Of a stretch of 64,000 nt of DNA, positions 46,501 to 57,571 are shown piece after piece; the first letter of the stretch is position 1; every line of letters starts with the position of its first letter. A program made the position numbers and the translations under genes. The notes under the pieces are model-generated. The model saw only the letters and a program-made list of their open reading frames with translations, was not told the origin of the DNA and searched no databases. The stretch comes from Trachythela sp. YZ-2020. Lineage: Eukaryota > Cnidaria > Anthozoa > Malacalcyonacea > Clavulariidae. The DNA lies in contig JADLSH010000113.1 in the NCBI GenBank assembly GCA_016169945.1, positions 2,933,001 through 2,997,000 on the forward strand. The letters run 5' to 3'.

Positions 46501-46563
46501 AACAATAATTCGAACTGATCGATTTCAGAACTTTGTAACAGTTAAATTTAGGGAAGAATTTTA
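43530..46563 (+). pseudogene. LINE ORF2: endonuclease and reverse transcriptase, broken
   Basis: Endonuclease (AP type) begins near 43555 with NIRSLAPKIDELE, followed by SADVVCITETWLSEEIPDN and, in a shifted frame, GGGVAIYVKSPIQ. Linker pieces follow at 44119-44744. RT includes VRKAPGPDGIPNIVLKQF, LLRPISLTCQIAKVMEGF and the catalytic box KFVDDLTTMEI at about 45426. A foldback element interrupts the ORF at about 45710-46106. The C-terminal part (46110-46563) resumes with NIKKANKRLYALRKL, VMEYASVVFANLPQ and RVQRRALAII, then a stop. Many stops and frame changes show this nearly full-length LINE is dead. 46564-46715 is the 3' untranslated part ending in AATAATAAT. Confidence 0.87.
45710..46106. 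mobile_element. Foldback element inside the LINE
   Basis: It separates the LINE block VYLSSDLTWS from NIKKANKRLY. It contains a perfect small hairpin TTAGATGAAAA-ACGG-TTTTCATCTAA (45823-45848) and a large imperfect palindrome 45972-46106: AACAACTCGTTTCTCGTGTT pairing with AACACTCAAACTCGTTGTT, and a centre of ACTCGCG-CTT-CGCGCTCGTG. Removing it would bring LINE blocks together. Confidence 0.7.
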
Positions 46564-46966
46564 ATTAGTTATTTATTTTATTTTTATCTGTCCATAATAT
46601 AGTCTTGTATATCGAATATTGTTAATGTTTATATAATTTTAATTTTACTATGATATTACCTGTAATTCAGTTTAATACTGCAAGAGGTTTTTTAATAAAC
46701 TATTAAATAATAATATTGTTACAACCTTGAGTTGTCAACCTTGTAACATTCTTGTTGTATCATGGCTGTGACAGACCTGTTAGAACAACCTTGTAACAAG
46801 TTTGGTAATGCCATCAAGCTTGTTACAACTTGTTAACAGCTTGTTCCAAACTTGTTACAACAACTGGGAACAAGAAGTGCGAAGACAACTTGTTGACAGC
46901 TTGTGTACAGATTTGTAACAACTTGTTTGCAGACTTGTTACAATTTGTGCGTTTTTACGCGTGTAC

Positions 46967-48302
46967 TTTAAACTTGCAACATTGGGAGTTTTTCAAAATC
47001 CTACAAATTAAATACAAACTGAATGAAATATAACCAGAATAACTAATCGTCTTGTTAAACTCGTGATTATACAATCATCTTTCCAACACCGACGCGAATG
47101 TCAAATGCATGCATTGTAAAACATACAAAGACGTGAGTGCTTGTAAAACTATTTTCAATTTTATTATTTCTGATAACCGGCGAGTGCAGACTTTGCGTCT
47201 AGCTCCTGTTAACTTCCTCATACGCTGTCATTCCAGTTATGTACATCAAACGATATTAGTGATTGTCATTTTTTTGAGAAAGATCATTGGGAACCTGAAT
47301 TTGAACTGGTTTTTAAATTGAGTAACTGCAACTTCCTGGTATTCATGATAAAGCTTTTTGGTACCTAATTGCAAGTTTCAGAGGAATAAATACATCCCAA
47401 GGATATATCTATATACACAGCAATAGTGAAATTTTGTAACACTCTCACAATTTTATGGCGCCCACATTTATAGGTCTCATCGCGATTTTGTTCCCTGTTA
47501 AAACAAAGAAAACTTACACCTATGAAAACTTATAACCTATGATACGGCTACATAGAAGCAACTCATTGCGTTAGAAAACCATTTTTGTACACTGATCCGG
47601 AATAAATTATCTGGATTGCGTGTTCTGTTTATCCGTTCGTTAGAGACGTTTGTCAAAATTGTGTCGTCAAGTACATGGCGGCGGTGAAGATGAATTCTTA
47701 GCGGAAATGAAATTGCTTGTATTTTACCATAGTAGCTACCCTTGATCATGTCTACAAGAAAGCAAGAAACCACATTTGTGAACGTTCAATAATGTTTTCC
47801 AGGATTTAACTTCCTAGAGGTATCGCACGCTTATTAATAGTTATAAAACCATTTCCAGTCGTATTCTTGCCATAGATCGCCTTGCTAGACAAAATTTACA
47901 TTTTCATACTTGACATTAAGAAATGTTTGCATATTCGGGGTAAAACGCTTACGCGCAGATAGAATCGCCATTTATGCGATTCCCGATATTTGTCTGCAGG
48001 AATTAACATAAATTTGCAGTTCTGGACTGTACTTGAAAATACAGTAAAATGTCGTACAACGAATTTGTGGCTGTGCTATCCTAGGTTTTAAATTAATAAA
48101 CAGAAAAATACTTGCACAACGAACGTATATATAAGCGAAATACTAGATCCAATTATAATATATATTTTTATTTGGTGAGTGGTTCTACTGTCTTGTAAAC
48201 CGCGTGAAGCCTCCTGAGATATTTGAACGTCTAAGGTTCACTAAGACAATTTATACGTATTATAACAAACAAGTTTCCCTAAAATTACGACTTTATTGAC
48301 AG
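46967..48302. other. Intron 3 remainder
   Basis: AT-rich spacer without recognised repeats or exons, ending at the acceptor TTTATTGACAG (48292-48302). Confidence 0.45.
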
Positions 48303-48413
48303 GACAAGGGTGCCAAGATGTTCCATGTCTTCATGGCTACTGTACAATCAGCAATGGTTCCTACTCTTGTCAGTGTGATATGGGTTTCTCATTTAGTGGA
48401 CGGTCTTGTACAG
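48303..48413 (+). CDS. YWTD-EGF gene exon 4: EGF-like domain
   Basis: 111 bp in phase 1 at both ends, a symmetrical EGF exon. It encodes GCQDVPCLHGYC, then TISNGSYSCQCDMGFSFSG and RSC, with all six cysteines in EGF order. There is no D-X-D/N-E start, so it is not a calcium-binding EGF. In LDL-receptor-family proteins an EGF directly after a YWTD propeller packs against it and stabilises it, and this position matches. The donor is G|GTATAT at 48414. Confidence 0.93.
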
Positions 48414-51085
48414 GTATATGTAATGTATACTTAGCAATTCGTATATGATAGCAGTAATGTTTTACCAGAAGACGCTTAAGCACGAGTGTAATTTCTTTCA
48501 AAGATCTGGCATATCTTCACAGAATTAACTTTCGGGAAATATCTGTATTGATATAGAGTTTGGAACACACCTGTAGATAACGTGTGATTGCAGTATTTAT
48601 CTCTCCTGGTTGGTAATCGAAGTTGGTTATCTTCATGCGCATAGTATAAGTTTAACTAATACGATGTGAACGCTAAGAAATGTTTTTAGATTTGCTGCTC
48701 ACAATAGACTTTTTTGTTAAACAGGATGAAATAGCGAGTTTCCGGGAAGTGAAAAATCTTAGCGAATCTGAAAATCTTTACTAGAGAGAAGATTTTTTTA
48801 AATTAGATGAAAAATTAGTGCAAAATTCGAATCCAATCTTGGATATAGAAAATAATTAGTACAATCAAATACATAATATTTTGGAAAGGAAATTAATAAT
48901 CAAAATCACACGTGAGACTTTTGACGTCGTCCTCGCTCTGTTTAGGGAAGTCACAGATATTTACGTCATGTATACAACATATGCACTTGAAGCCGAGAGA
49001 AATGGTACCTGGCCTCAGTACTGAAATAATAATATTCTCAAACATAAGCCCCTGCTAACTCCTCAAACTGTATCAAATCCATGCGATTGATAATACACGA
49101 CAAGTTTTCTTTGCAATCATATATTTGAAGCAGTTTGTTTTGATCGTCCTACATCGTAAGTTCTCATGTTTTATCAAGATAAGAACACATCCAAGTTCCA
49201 AGAGAGAATATATTTCTTATTATTTTCGGTCAGGGTTAAAACATCTATTCTCACCTTTGGAGAAACTACCCAAGTATTTATGCGGAACAAAAGAAAACGT
49301 ACTTGGCACATGTGCAATACGTCTATAGAAGAAAAGCAATATGGCGAACACGTTGGTATATTATCTTGTCTGGCAATTTTAGCAGCTATAAGCAAATTCA
49401 AGAAATGTCAAGGAAAGGGAGAGAGGAAATTTCGTCACTGATGCGTGTCGATGTCCGACCGGGGCGGGATCTAAATCCTCTCTGCGCCACCGTAATTTGG
49501 AAGATTGTTGGATTACCTAAAGAAGCTGTATGGTTCCGTGCTGTGCAGGAATATTACACAAACTGAAATTTGCGGAGATCGATAAGATCAACAGCCGTGC
49601 TGCAAAAAGACAACAAGGTCTTTGTACCACTGCTAATCTGAAACGGTAGTTGGAAATTTGGGGCTCTGGACTGTCAAATGATGCATCGATAAAAGGAAGG
49701 TATTGTCCGTCTGTCTCTTCTACCTACAAACAGTTTTTCATTAAAAAGTGTTTTGGAAGTTTAATGAAGTAAAAAACTGCGTCAAGGTTACATGAAAGAC
49801 ATAATTAAAATTTCAAAGAAACTAAGAAAATATTTGGAGGTGGTTTTCCTGAGAAATGCAACTGGAAAACACTAGTCAAGGTTGCCATTCACTTGACGAA
49901 ACCAAAGATTTATTACTACCGTCTTTTTCAATTAAGATTTTGAACCCCTGAGGATGTGGTATTCTGCACTCAGAAATCACGTTTATAAAAAGGCAATTGC
50001 CAATGGTGTAAACGTTGTAAGTAGTAATATACCAGCTGTAGTTATGTCCAAGGTAGATTTTCATGTGGATTCTTCCTGTTGTAGTTCACGTGATCGAAGC
50101 ATGGACAATATGGCATATCATTTAATCATGGATTGTTCAATCGTTTCATCTGAACGTGCAATAATATGTGGGATTTTCTTCTTGCTACAGTTACGAGCCT
50201 GTGCACATCTGTTTATCGGATACGATGAATCAATATATTGCGGTATTTTCAGTGCTGATTTACAGGAACGTGAACAGTTGGATGAAACTATCTTATATAA
50301 TTCATATATTACACTTGCTCAAGGAATATATTGCATATTTTTAATAAATTAGTTAATATTACTATTAGAGGTTATAAGCTTATAATAAAGCGACTGTTAC
50401 TCTGTACTATCAGTTTATTCTTAACTTTAGCTTGACTATGTTAAAATTGAAATTAGATAGATTGGCCCGGGGTTAATCGGGACTCTCCAGTATTGAACGT
50501 GATTAAGCTCCTGTCTATCTACGGACAATGGAGTTTAACTTTTAACCAATCACAGACGCGAAAGTCGAAAGATCTACGTATGATATGGGACACGCGCATG
50601 CCTATTATAATCACATTGTCACAGTTGAAAAGAATAAGTCACATACTCATGAGAATTTTATATGTAGTATAGTGCATATTATTTAAGTAATTAGGGCGAC
50701 ATTAACATTACATTATAAACATTATATTTTCGTATTAAACGTTACTCGTTTTTCTAAACTTACTGTATAGCCTCGCAAAGTAACAAATAAGAAGATGGGA
50801 TGTGTCTAAAATTTTGCTCCACGAACCGTCAGTAAAACAAGAATGATAATAAAACTCCATCAGTCTGAGGGAACTGAAGTGGCTTACAATGTCGAAGGAA
50901 CCCTATTTACGTGGTGCATTCATGGCGTTTAAATGCATTGAAGCTATACTGACCCTACTTTTCAAGTGAGCACTTCCGAAGCAGATTATCAAGTAGTGGG
51001 CGACTTACAAGGCCATCTAATGACATCCAAATCCTAAAATATAGACCCGATGTGGGCCAAACGTCATTTGTTTATAGAGTTTAAT
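48414..51085. other. Intron 4, left part
   Basis: AT-rich. An open frame at 49954-50352 (132 codons, containing DSSCCSSRDRSMDN) and one around 49300-49566 have no recognised domain and no convincing start or splice context. They may be worn element ORFs. No RNA gene or complete repeat is seen. Confidence 0.35.
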
Positions 51086-51639
51086 TCGATCATATTACTA
51101 TAATCCTTTTATCCTTCAATCAAACAAGTTTGGTCAGCCAGATTTTTTAAATATTGCTTGATGAAAGAGCTGTTAGAAAGATTCCTAGGTGCAAATTATA
51201 TCTGCGTACCATTGTTTTGTCATTTATTGCTGCCACAGCGAGTGCGGCCTATGCTGGCGAGCAAGGCAGAATCTTAATTTACGTAGCGGAGGAATTTTTC
51301 TAAATTTTCTTTATTGCTTTGGTTTTGGTTTTATTAATCACATTTCAATAGCAAAGTATATAGCTAAATTATTATGTGTTACAGGATTATGAAGAATAAA
51401 ATACAAAACTCTTATATATTATAATTAAGACTATGAATTAGTATTTTCTTTAAAATTATGTGAGTAGTATATAAAGTTATGGTAGGGCATATAATAGAAT
51501 TAGGATTTTTCGCTAATTGTACTAAAATTATTATGTTAATAATATATATATAGTAAAATCTGAAACACTAGTATGCTAAAACAATTATAAACCTATAAAT
51601 CAAATCTTTCAGTTAATGCTTTCATTGTATTTATCGATC

Positions 51640-52030
51640 GCATATACTAAAGGACTACTTTTGAAGCGTTCCGTTCTACAAGCAAAATTATAAATTAAAT
51701 TACTATTTGCTCTAGTTTCTCTCTTTTTAATGTTAGAATGTTTATCAGGAAGCAAACCATGTAATTTATGGGTGGGCTGGACCATATTTCTGATAAGGTC
51801 AATACACAGGAGCTTTCTTCGTTCTTTAAGTGGTATAAGTTTACATTCTTTTAGGGCTTCATTGTAGTCCTTTCCAGGGCAGATAATTCTGAGCGCCCGT
51901 TTTTGGATTCTTTCGATGTTGTTACTTTGGTCTTGGGTGAGGTTTCCATGCCATACTTGCGCTCCATACTCGAGAGTGGACCTTATAACAGCGCAGTAAA
52001 AGGATTTTAAATCATCTTTACACGCGCTAT
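51640..52030 (-). pseudogene. 5'-truncated LINE piece inserted in copy A
   Basis: The minus strand reads the end of a LINE ORF2: SFYCAVIRSTLEYGAQVWHG, then SNNIERIQKRALRIICPG, then LIPLKERRKLL, with a stop near 51640. The whole insert runs from about 51318 to 52047, because copy B of the segmental duplication joins TTTCTTTATTGC directly to ACATTGTTGTC. It is thus younger than the duplication or was lost from copy B. No RT core is present. Confidence 0.78.
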
Positions 52031-52639
52031 AATTCTTAAGGATCTTTTACATTGTTGTCTTTGACAATAATGCAGTAGGCAAAATAATCAAAGAGAAGAT
52101 TGCACTAGACTGTTGTCATCACTTATATGTGCTTTATATAGAGAGTTAGAGGTTTTATGGTGTTTTTGGTCAATCTTATGTTTTTGAATGGTTTTAAGTG
52201 AAAATCAGACGATTTCTGTACCTGTGAGAAACGATTTACGTAATACTACGAAATGTTGTGAGCATCAGCTGCATTTTCCCGAACTTTATCAAGTCATATA
52301 TGGTAATTTTAATTGTCTCCAGTGTGTTAAGTGAATGGTGTTAAGTAACTTAGAGACTTTTAGATCGAAGGGACCGCGGAGGAGGTGGGCTTGTCGCCTT
52401 TAGCCCCGTCCCCCATCGCCCCATAAACAAGTCGTCATACATCCATCCTAGAATACCCACAAATTTAACATATTATAGGTTTTCACAACTATAAAGACGT
52501 TACACTGAAGAAACCATCCTATATATACACGCCAGGTTAGCGAATAACGAACATTTTGAAAAGCCCAGTTTTAAAGCTTAATTTGCGAAATTACAAGCTC
52601 CACTGCTAAGAGCTTCCATACAGGCCATTTCCCCTGAGT

Positions 52640-53024
52640 TAGCATAATGTAAAATAATTTTACTCCGAGGATATAAAAGAAGAGTTCCCTCTTTTACAAC
52701 TGGAAATATTGAAAGTAGCCAGGAAGGAGAAAAACCTAAAATGTTTTGCTGAAGTCCTAGACGCCGTGAAAAGTGTGGACCGCAACGTGAAGCAAATGAT
52801 CGGTGAAGTTATCATCATCTGCAAACTTCTATTAGTCAATTCAGAAACTAGCGCAACTGGCGAGAGGTCTTTTTCTTACCACAACGAATAAAAACCTGGT
52901 TTAGGGCAAATATGTCGCAGAAGACATTTAACTATCTGAATACTCATAAAATACGAACTGATAATGCACGGCTGGTGGACGTGGCTAATTTGTTCGTGTC
53001 AAAGAACTACATAAGAAAATGAAA
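52640..53024 (+). pseudogene. Fossil hAT transposase C-terminus (dimerisation domain)
   Basis: One frame gives FPLLQLEILKVARKEKNLKC ... KLLLVNSETSATGERSFS. After a frameshift near 52890 the next frame gives RIKTWFRANMSQKTFNYL and NLFVSKNYIRK, then a stop at 53022. The SATGERSFS-RIKTWLRS-M pattern is the C-terminal dimerisation region shared by hAT transposases and ZMYM1-like domesticated relatives. Only this end remains. In copy B (63200-63430) the homologous frame ends within LLLVNSET and the rest is deleted. Confidence 0.75.
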
Positions 53025-54006
53025 TATTGATATATTTACGAAACAAGTTCTTTGCTATTTCTAAGGCTTAATGTTTACTTAACTCCAACAGGAACTCGTC
53101 GCACTTTTGGCGCTATTTATCAGGTAATTTTAAAAATACGAATTGTTTAGGTACCTAATTAGGCACTTTAATTATCTTTTCTTCAGTCTTGACGGTAAAT
53201 AGTGATTCGTCGCATATGTTTGGTAGTCAGAGGTGGCGTAGCTTGGAAAACAGAGACGGGAGGAACAATTTATGACGTCATCGAGAAATTGTTGAGTCGG
53301 CAGTGGCGCAAGCGATTGCCGAAGGCGTTAGTTTATTAGCGAGTCCTGGCCAATGCTCTCATAGAACATTTTTATCTCTGAGGCTTTCTAGAGTTCCGCA
53401 AAAACAATGAAAGTTGCTGGCTCCTGTAATATATTGTGCACACGCCCCACAACATTTCCCATCGAATTCAAACATATGTCGAAGGTGGTCCTGAAGGAGA
53501 GTGGGAAGAGATTCAGTCCGCCCCCGATAGTTACGGCCTTGGTAGTCAGCTGCTTTAACACTAAACATTTGCAAAGAGTTTTGCTGAAATGGCATTTTAG
53601 GGACTATAGATTTCAAAACTTTCTGAAGGGCATGCCTCCATACCCCCTAAATATCTCTATCATTGAGCATTTGTTACTAGTGCCACCGCGCCCTCTAATA
53701 TCTTAGGCGCCCCCAATCCAAAAAAATGCTCCGGAGTCCCTGCGCCGAGAAAATGTCCTTGACAGCATAATATTAACGTAAACATGGTAATGAGGCTTAC
53801 TCCGGTGGGCAATCTAGTTATATAACTCTGGATGAAAGTTTCACACTTTCTTGTAATTGTATCAAATTTCTATCTTTTTAGCATCTATTGTAAATTAGTT
53901 ATGAAAAACCGGTTGGGATACCTAATAGATATTCTATGTATGTGTATTCACGTATGCAATAATATTACTCAAAATCTTCTGATTTCTCTTTCAATATTTT
54001 ATTTAG

Positions 54007-54135
54007 ATATCGATGAATGCTTGTCATCCCCATGTAATCTTACAGTTTCTGTTTCATGCAACAACACCCTAGGTTTTTACAGATGTATGTGTAAGAAAGG
54101 GTTCCGTATACGTATTGATGGAGTGACATGTATTG
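54007..54135 (+). CDS. YWTD-EGF gene exon 5: calcium-binding EGF domain
   Basis: 129 bp, phase 1 at both ends. With one base from exon 4 it starts DIDECLSSPCNL, the calcium-binding EGF signature (D-I-D-E), then SCNNTLGFYRCMCKKGF and GVTC: six cysteines in order, plus aromatic and Gly positions typical of the fold. NLT and NNT are potential N-glycosylation sites. The acceptor is TTTATTTAG; the donor is G|GTACGT at 54136. The exon and its flanks are duplicated at 63890. Confidence 0.93.
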
Positions 54136-56472
54136 GTACGTATTTTGTTATGTATTAGCATGGTAACTAATTATCCTTTTTTTCCCCTTCTCAACATTTG
54201 AGCTTATCCTCACAGCTCCTGCTTTTTCTTTGTTTCGACATCAGGGATGAAACTACCGGGGGTGTGGAGGGGGTAACACCACTCCAGTTATCATAAACCT
54301 CATGTTTTAGGGCAAATCGATACGATTTCGTTGGGCAAATGATGAAAATATCCTGACGGTCAACTATGTGATTGTATCTACATAGCCACATTAGCCACCA
54401 GTGGTTCTCGCTCTAACAACGCTGCTGAAATACTCGCACTTTATATAATGGGGCGACAACTAGACAATAATGGGTACATTATAACTTTACAAGATAACGT
54501 ATTCAGACAAAAAACTTCAGCTTTCCTACTACACAGCGTGCGGCTCTAAGGATAATCTATCCCATGCATCCGAAAACGAGGTATATATTCGAATGCTATT
54601 TTCTGGTAATATACCTGCATGGTATTATAGAACAGTTTTATAGCGGTTTCAAATTTGTAATTTCTATAGCTGGACATAGGAGTAATTATTTTAGTATATA
54701 TGTCGCGAAGTTTTCTCATCGTACAGCTCCTGACATAGAATCAGAATATATTAGTTATAGAACTTTTTGTTTACCTAGCTTAATTAGGGGTATAGCTATT
54801 TCCATGGAACTTCAGTCACGAGCATATATTTCAGTCGTATTGTATATACAATATAATTCACTACCATATTCTCTGCATAAAGTATTTTTCTGCACGGCTT
54901 ATTTATCGGTGTGCGGGAAATCTTGAAAAAGGAAAATGGCAATGAGTAAATAACTGTATTCAAATCAGTAACTAGTATATAGCATTTAATGCAGAGTCTA
55001 GTTCATAACTAAGCATCATAAAGCTGTTCTTTGGCCTCTTGTATACCTTATAACTATAGCATTCTTATCCACGTTAAATTATCTTTTCAAAACGTGGAAT
55101 ATATTGCATGTATTGAACGTGGGAATTTTTAAGGAATGTTCTATTTTTTGCGAGTTGCGGATGGAAAAAGGAGCGGGTAATCAAATTTGGCATTGGCAAT
55201 GGCGCTGGTAATTTCCCTGGGTACTACTTAATTGGCTGTGGGAATTTTGGGTAAAAAGGGAAAATCGAATGATTTCAATAATCCCAGGTATAATTTTTCA
55301 TTAACTTTAATTTAAAAAGTATTGAGTCTGGCTTTAACGTTAAGATTTATGCTGGATTGAAAATGGGGGGCCTTCCTTGAAAACTTGTGACATTCAATTC
55401 ACTGGCTGTCAAAAAAATTTCGAACTTTCATTTCTCAGCATTGTCATGCACTTATAGATTAGTATCTTGTATGATGATCTATATATTGCAGTAACCAATA
55501 CACATAAAATCTGGTTTTAATATATTGCAATAAATCTAAATCAGCATGACTGATTTAAAGTGTTAACAAATATATTTCTCGCCCAATGTTTGATTAATTT
55601 CAGCCTATTGAAAAAATTGGGAAGGCTATTAAACACTAAAATTGATAAAACATTTCTGAACATTTTCGATGATCATGGTGGACAATTCTCTCCTGACATT
55701 GATTTTGAACATTTATTGAGAAATACGTCTATTGACTACTAAGTAATGGGTGTAAATCGGAGTGTTTTTTAACGTGAAAGTTGCTAATACTTGGCAATCA
55801 TTGTAGAAATTAGGTAAAAACATTTATATTACTGATAGTATTCAACCAGCAAAGCAAAACTCGCCGCCATGTTGTTCCTTTCCACTTTGGTAAAAAAAAA
55901 TTATCTGATTTTCCTTTTCTTTCAAAATTCGCTATCGAGGAAAATTCCCGAAAAATATATCCCAGCGAAAGAAATTACGCTGCTATTTAGCGGCACCATC
56001 TTCTTTTACCTGCTACCAGAAACCTGTGCAAATTAAACTATCGCAGTAGTTTATTGTAAAACATTTAGACATACGTTTTTCCTTTTCATTCAAAATTCGC
56101 AGCCGGGTAAAATCCATCGGCATCCGCGCCGTTACCTGCCACCAGAGACCCGCGCAAATTAAACTAACAAAACTGTCCCAATTTTTACTTGTAAAACGGT
56201 CAAACATCAGTCTTTTTACTTTGATCGCTAGAGTAATTGAGTCTCGTTTACTGAAATACCAATGCATCTTTTGTTGAAGTTAAGATCTGAGCTTTTATGA
56301 TTTTAAAATTTGGTTCTCCTGTACTTTCTTCATTTGTAGGAAATGTCTCGGCTTTTCAGAGAGTGTGTATTAACGTTTTCAATAATATTAAAATAAATCA
56401 CTTTCACACAATCACTACAATGCTTCATACTAGGTAGAGAATGTTATGAATTTTCTTTAAACGTTCTCTTAG
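54136..56472. other. Intron 5
   Basis: Contains a tandem duplication at about 55905-56215. GACATCAGGGATGAAACTAC near 54238 resembles a hAT-type end without a partner. Open frames at 54564-54926 and 55560-55742 have no recognised domain. Otherwise AT-rich. Confidence 0.4.
55905..56215. repeat. Diverged tandem duplication, unit about 160 bp
   Basis: Two copies, each with TTTTCCTTTTC.TTCAAAATTCGC, TTACCTGC.ACCAGA.ACC, GCAAATTAAACTA and TTGTAAAAC blocks, in the same order. Non-coding. Confidence 0.7.
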
Positions 56473-56604
56473 ATGACGATGAATGCAAATCATTCCAGTA
56501 CTGTGGTTGTAAACGTTCAAAAAACGAAAAGTGCATAAATACCGAAGGATCTTGCAAATGTGGATGTGCTGAGGGGTTTGCCCGAAATGGGACAGAATGC
56601 TTTG
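56473..56604 (+). CDS. YWTD-EGF gene exon 6: EGF variant with eight cysteines
   Basis: 132 bp, phase 1 at both ends. With the carried base it starts DDDECKSFQYCGCKRSKN, then EKCINTEGSCKCGCAEGF, and ends GTEC. The DDDE start matches a calcium-binding EGF, but eight cysteines are present instead of six: an extra one at CGC after the second and another at CKCGC. An additional disulfide between the two extra residues is possible (inference). The acceptor is TCTCTTAG; the donor is the consensus-like G|GTAAGT at 56605. Confidence 0.9.
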
Positions 56605-57350
56605 GTAAGTAATATTCATATTTTCGTTGCATTTGTTCAATTTAAACCAGTTATTTTGTGCTTCCAAGCAAAGGAATTTTTCGGATTCCAACAACTTCAT
56701 TGACTGCTCGAGTCGTTCAAACAGAGGCGAAACTACCACCTTTTCGTTTGAGGGGCGTCTGGTAGAATTGCCCTGCCAAAACTATGATGTTCTGCAGATC
56801 AATGAAGGACCACGGAGCATTTTCTTCAATTGAAAAGCCTAAAAATTTCCGAGAGTGCAGTAACACTGGTATCTAGTGCTGAAGGAGCGAGACCTTTAAG
56901 AGGGTATGAGGTCATGCTCCCCAAATACCATTTCATGAAATTTGAGGGAAGATTTAAGAGCAATGTCACAATAATTCTTTCCAAAATATAAGGTGGAACG
57001 AAAAGCTGCTGACCACTTAACCTACCGATCGTACTTACGCAAACGAATCATTACTTACTGAAAAGACTGAAGAAGAGAAAAAAGTGGCTAAGTTAATACC
57101 TTAAACATTCACCCTTTTTAAAAAGTCGGTCAGAAAATCCGCCCCAAAAAGTCCGACGATTCCCTGCTATCGCTAGATTTAAATAAGCAATTAGCCTTAG
57201 ACATAGCAGAGATCTTGAATTAATATTTTCTCCAGTTAACTTCTTCATGGTTGTGAAAAATTACAATATGTTTAACTATGTCTATTCTACTAGAAATCAC
57301 AATGTATGACAGTTATAGATAAGAATTCAACATGTAATGTATATACCGCT
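56605..57350. other. Intron 6, left part
   Basis: Spacer up to the Gypsy element, with no recognised feature. CCGCT at 57346-57350 is the left target duplication of that element. Confidence 0.5.
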
Positions 57351-57557
57351 TATAATGTTTCTACACGATGTATTACTTAATATAAACTCTTTAGTAAAAA
57401 TGTATAATCTTACAACAACCCAAAACTTATGTAATGTGCTTCCCTAAGCAAATCCCTTTGGTCCCATGTGTTTCTCGCTATTGTCCAATTAGAATGTTAG
57501 TTTCTGAGCACGCGACGTTGCGTGTTCAAACAGAATATAAATATTTACAGTCTACTA
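57351..57557 (-). repeat. 3' LTR of minus-strand Gypsy element
   Basis: About 207 bp; plus-strand text TATAATGTTTCTACACG to AGTCTACTA. The exact ends are uncertain by about two bases (CA adjacent to the purine tract). It contains GAGCACGCGACGTTGCGTG, missing from the other LTR. Confidence 0.85.
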
Positions 57558-57571
57558 CATCACCCCCCATT

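Larger units (their letters stand above)
41645..46966. mobile_element. Palindromic miniature element split by a LINE
   Basis: The outer ends are GTACACACGCAAAAAT (41645) and GTTTTTACGCGTGTAC (ending 46966), an imperfect inverted repeat. The left arm (to about 41828) and right arm (from about 46716) are both built of ACAAGTCTG, CTTGTTACAA and GTCAACAA units in opposite orientation, with GACAACTTGTTGACAGC facing the left GCCGTCAACAAATTGTC. The intact element would be about 430 bp; the LINE lies between the arms. No flanking duplication was read with confidence. Confidence 0.7.
51086..54135 (+). repeat. Segmental duplication, copy A (carries EGF exon 5)
   Basis: Collinear with 61919-64000: AATCCTTTTATCCTTCAATC; GCAAGGCAGAATCTTAATTT; TGTGCTTTATATAGAGAGTT; ACTTAGAGACTTTTAGATCG; TTGAAAAGCCCAGTTTTAAA; ACCGGTTGGGATACCTAATA; and the EGF exon. 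Copy A has an extra LINE piece at about 51318-52047 and keeps 52856-53538, which copy B lacks. Copy B has about 370 bp (62390-62765) that copy A lacks. Confidence 0.88.
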
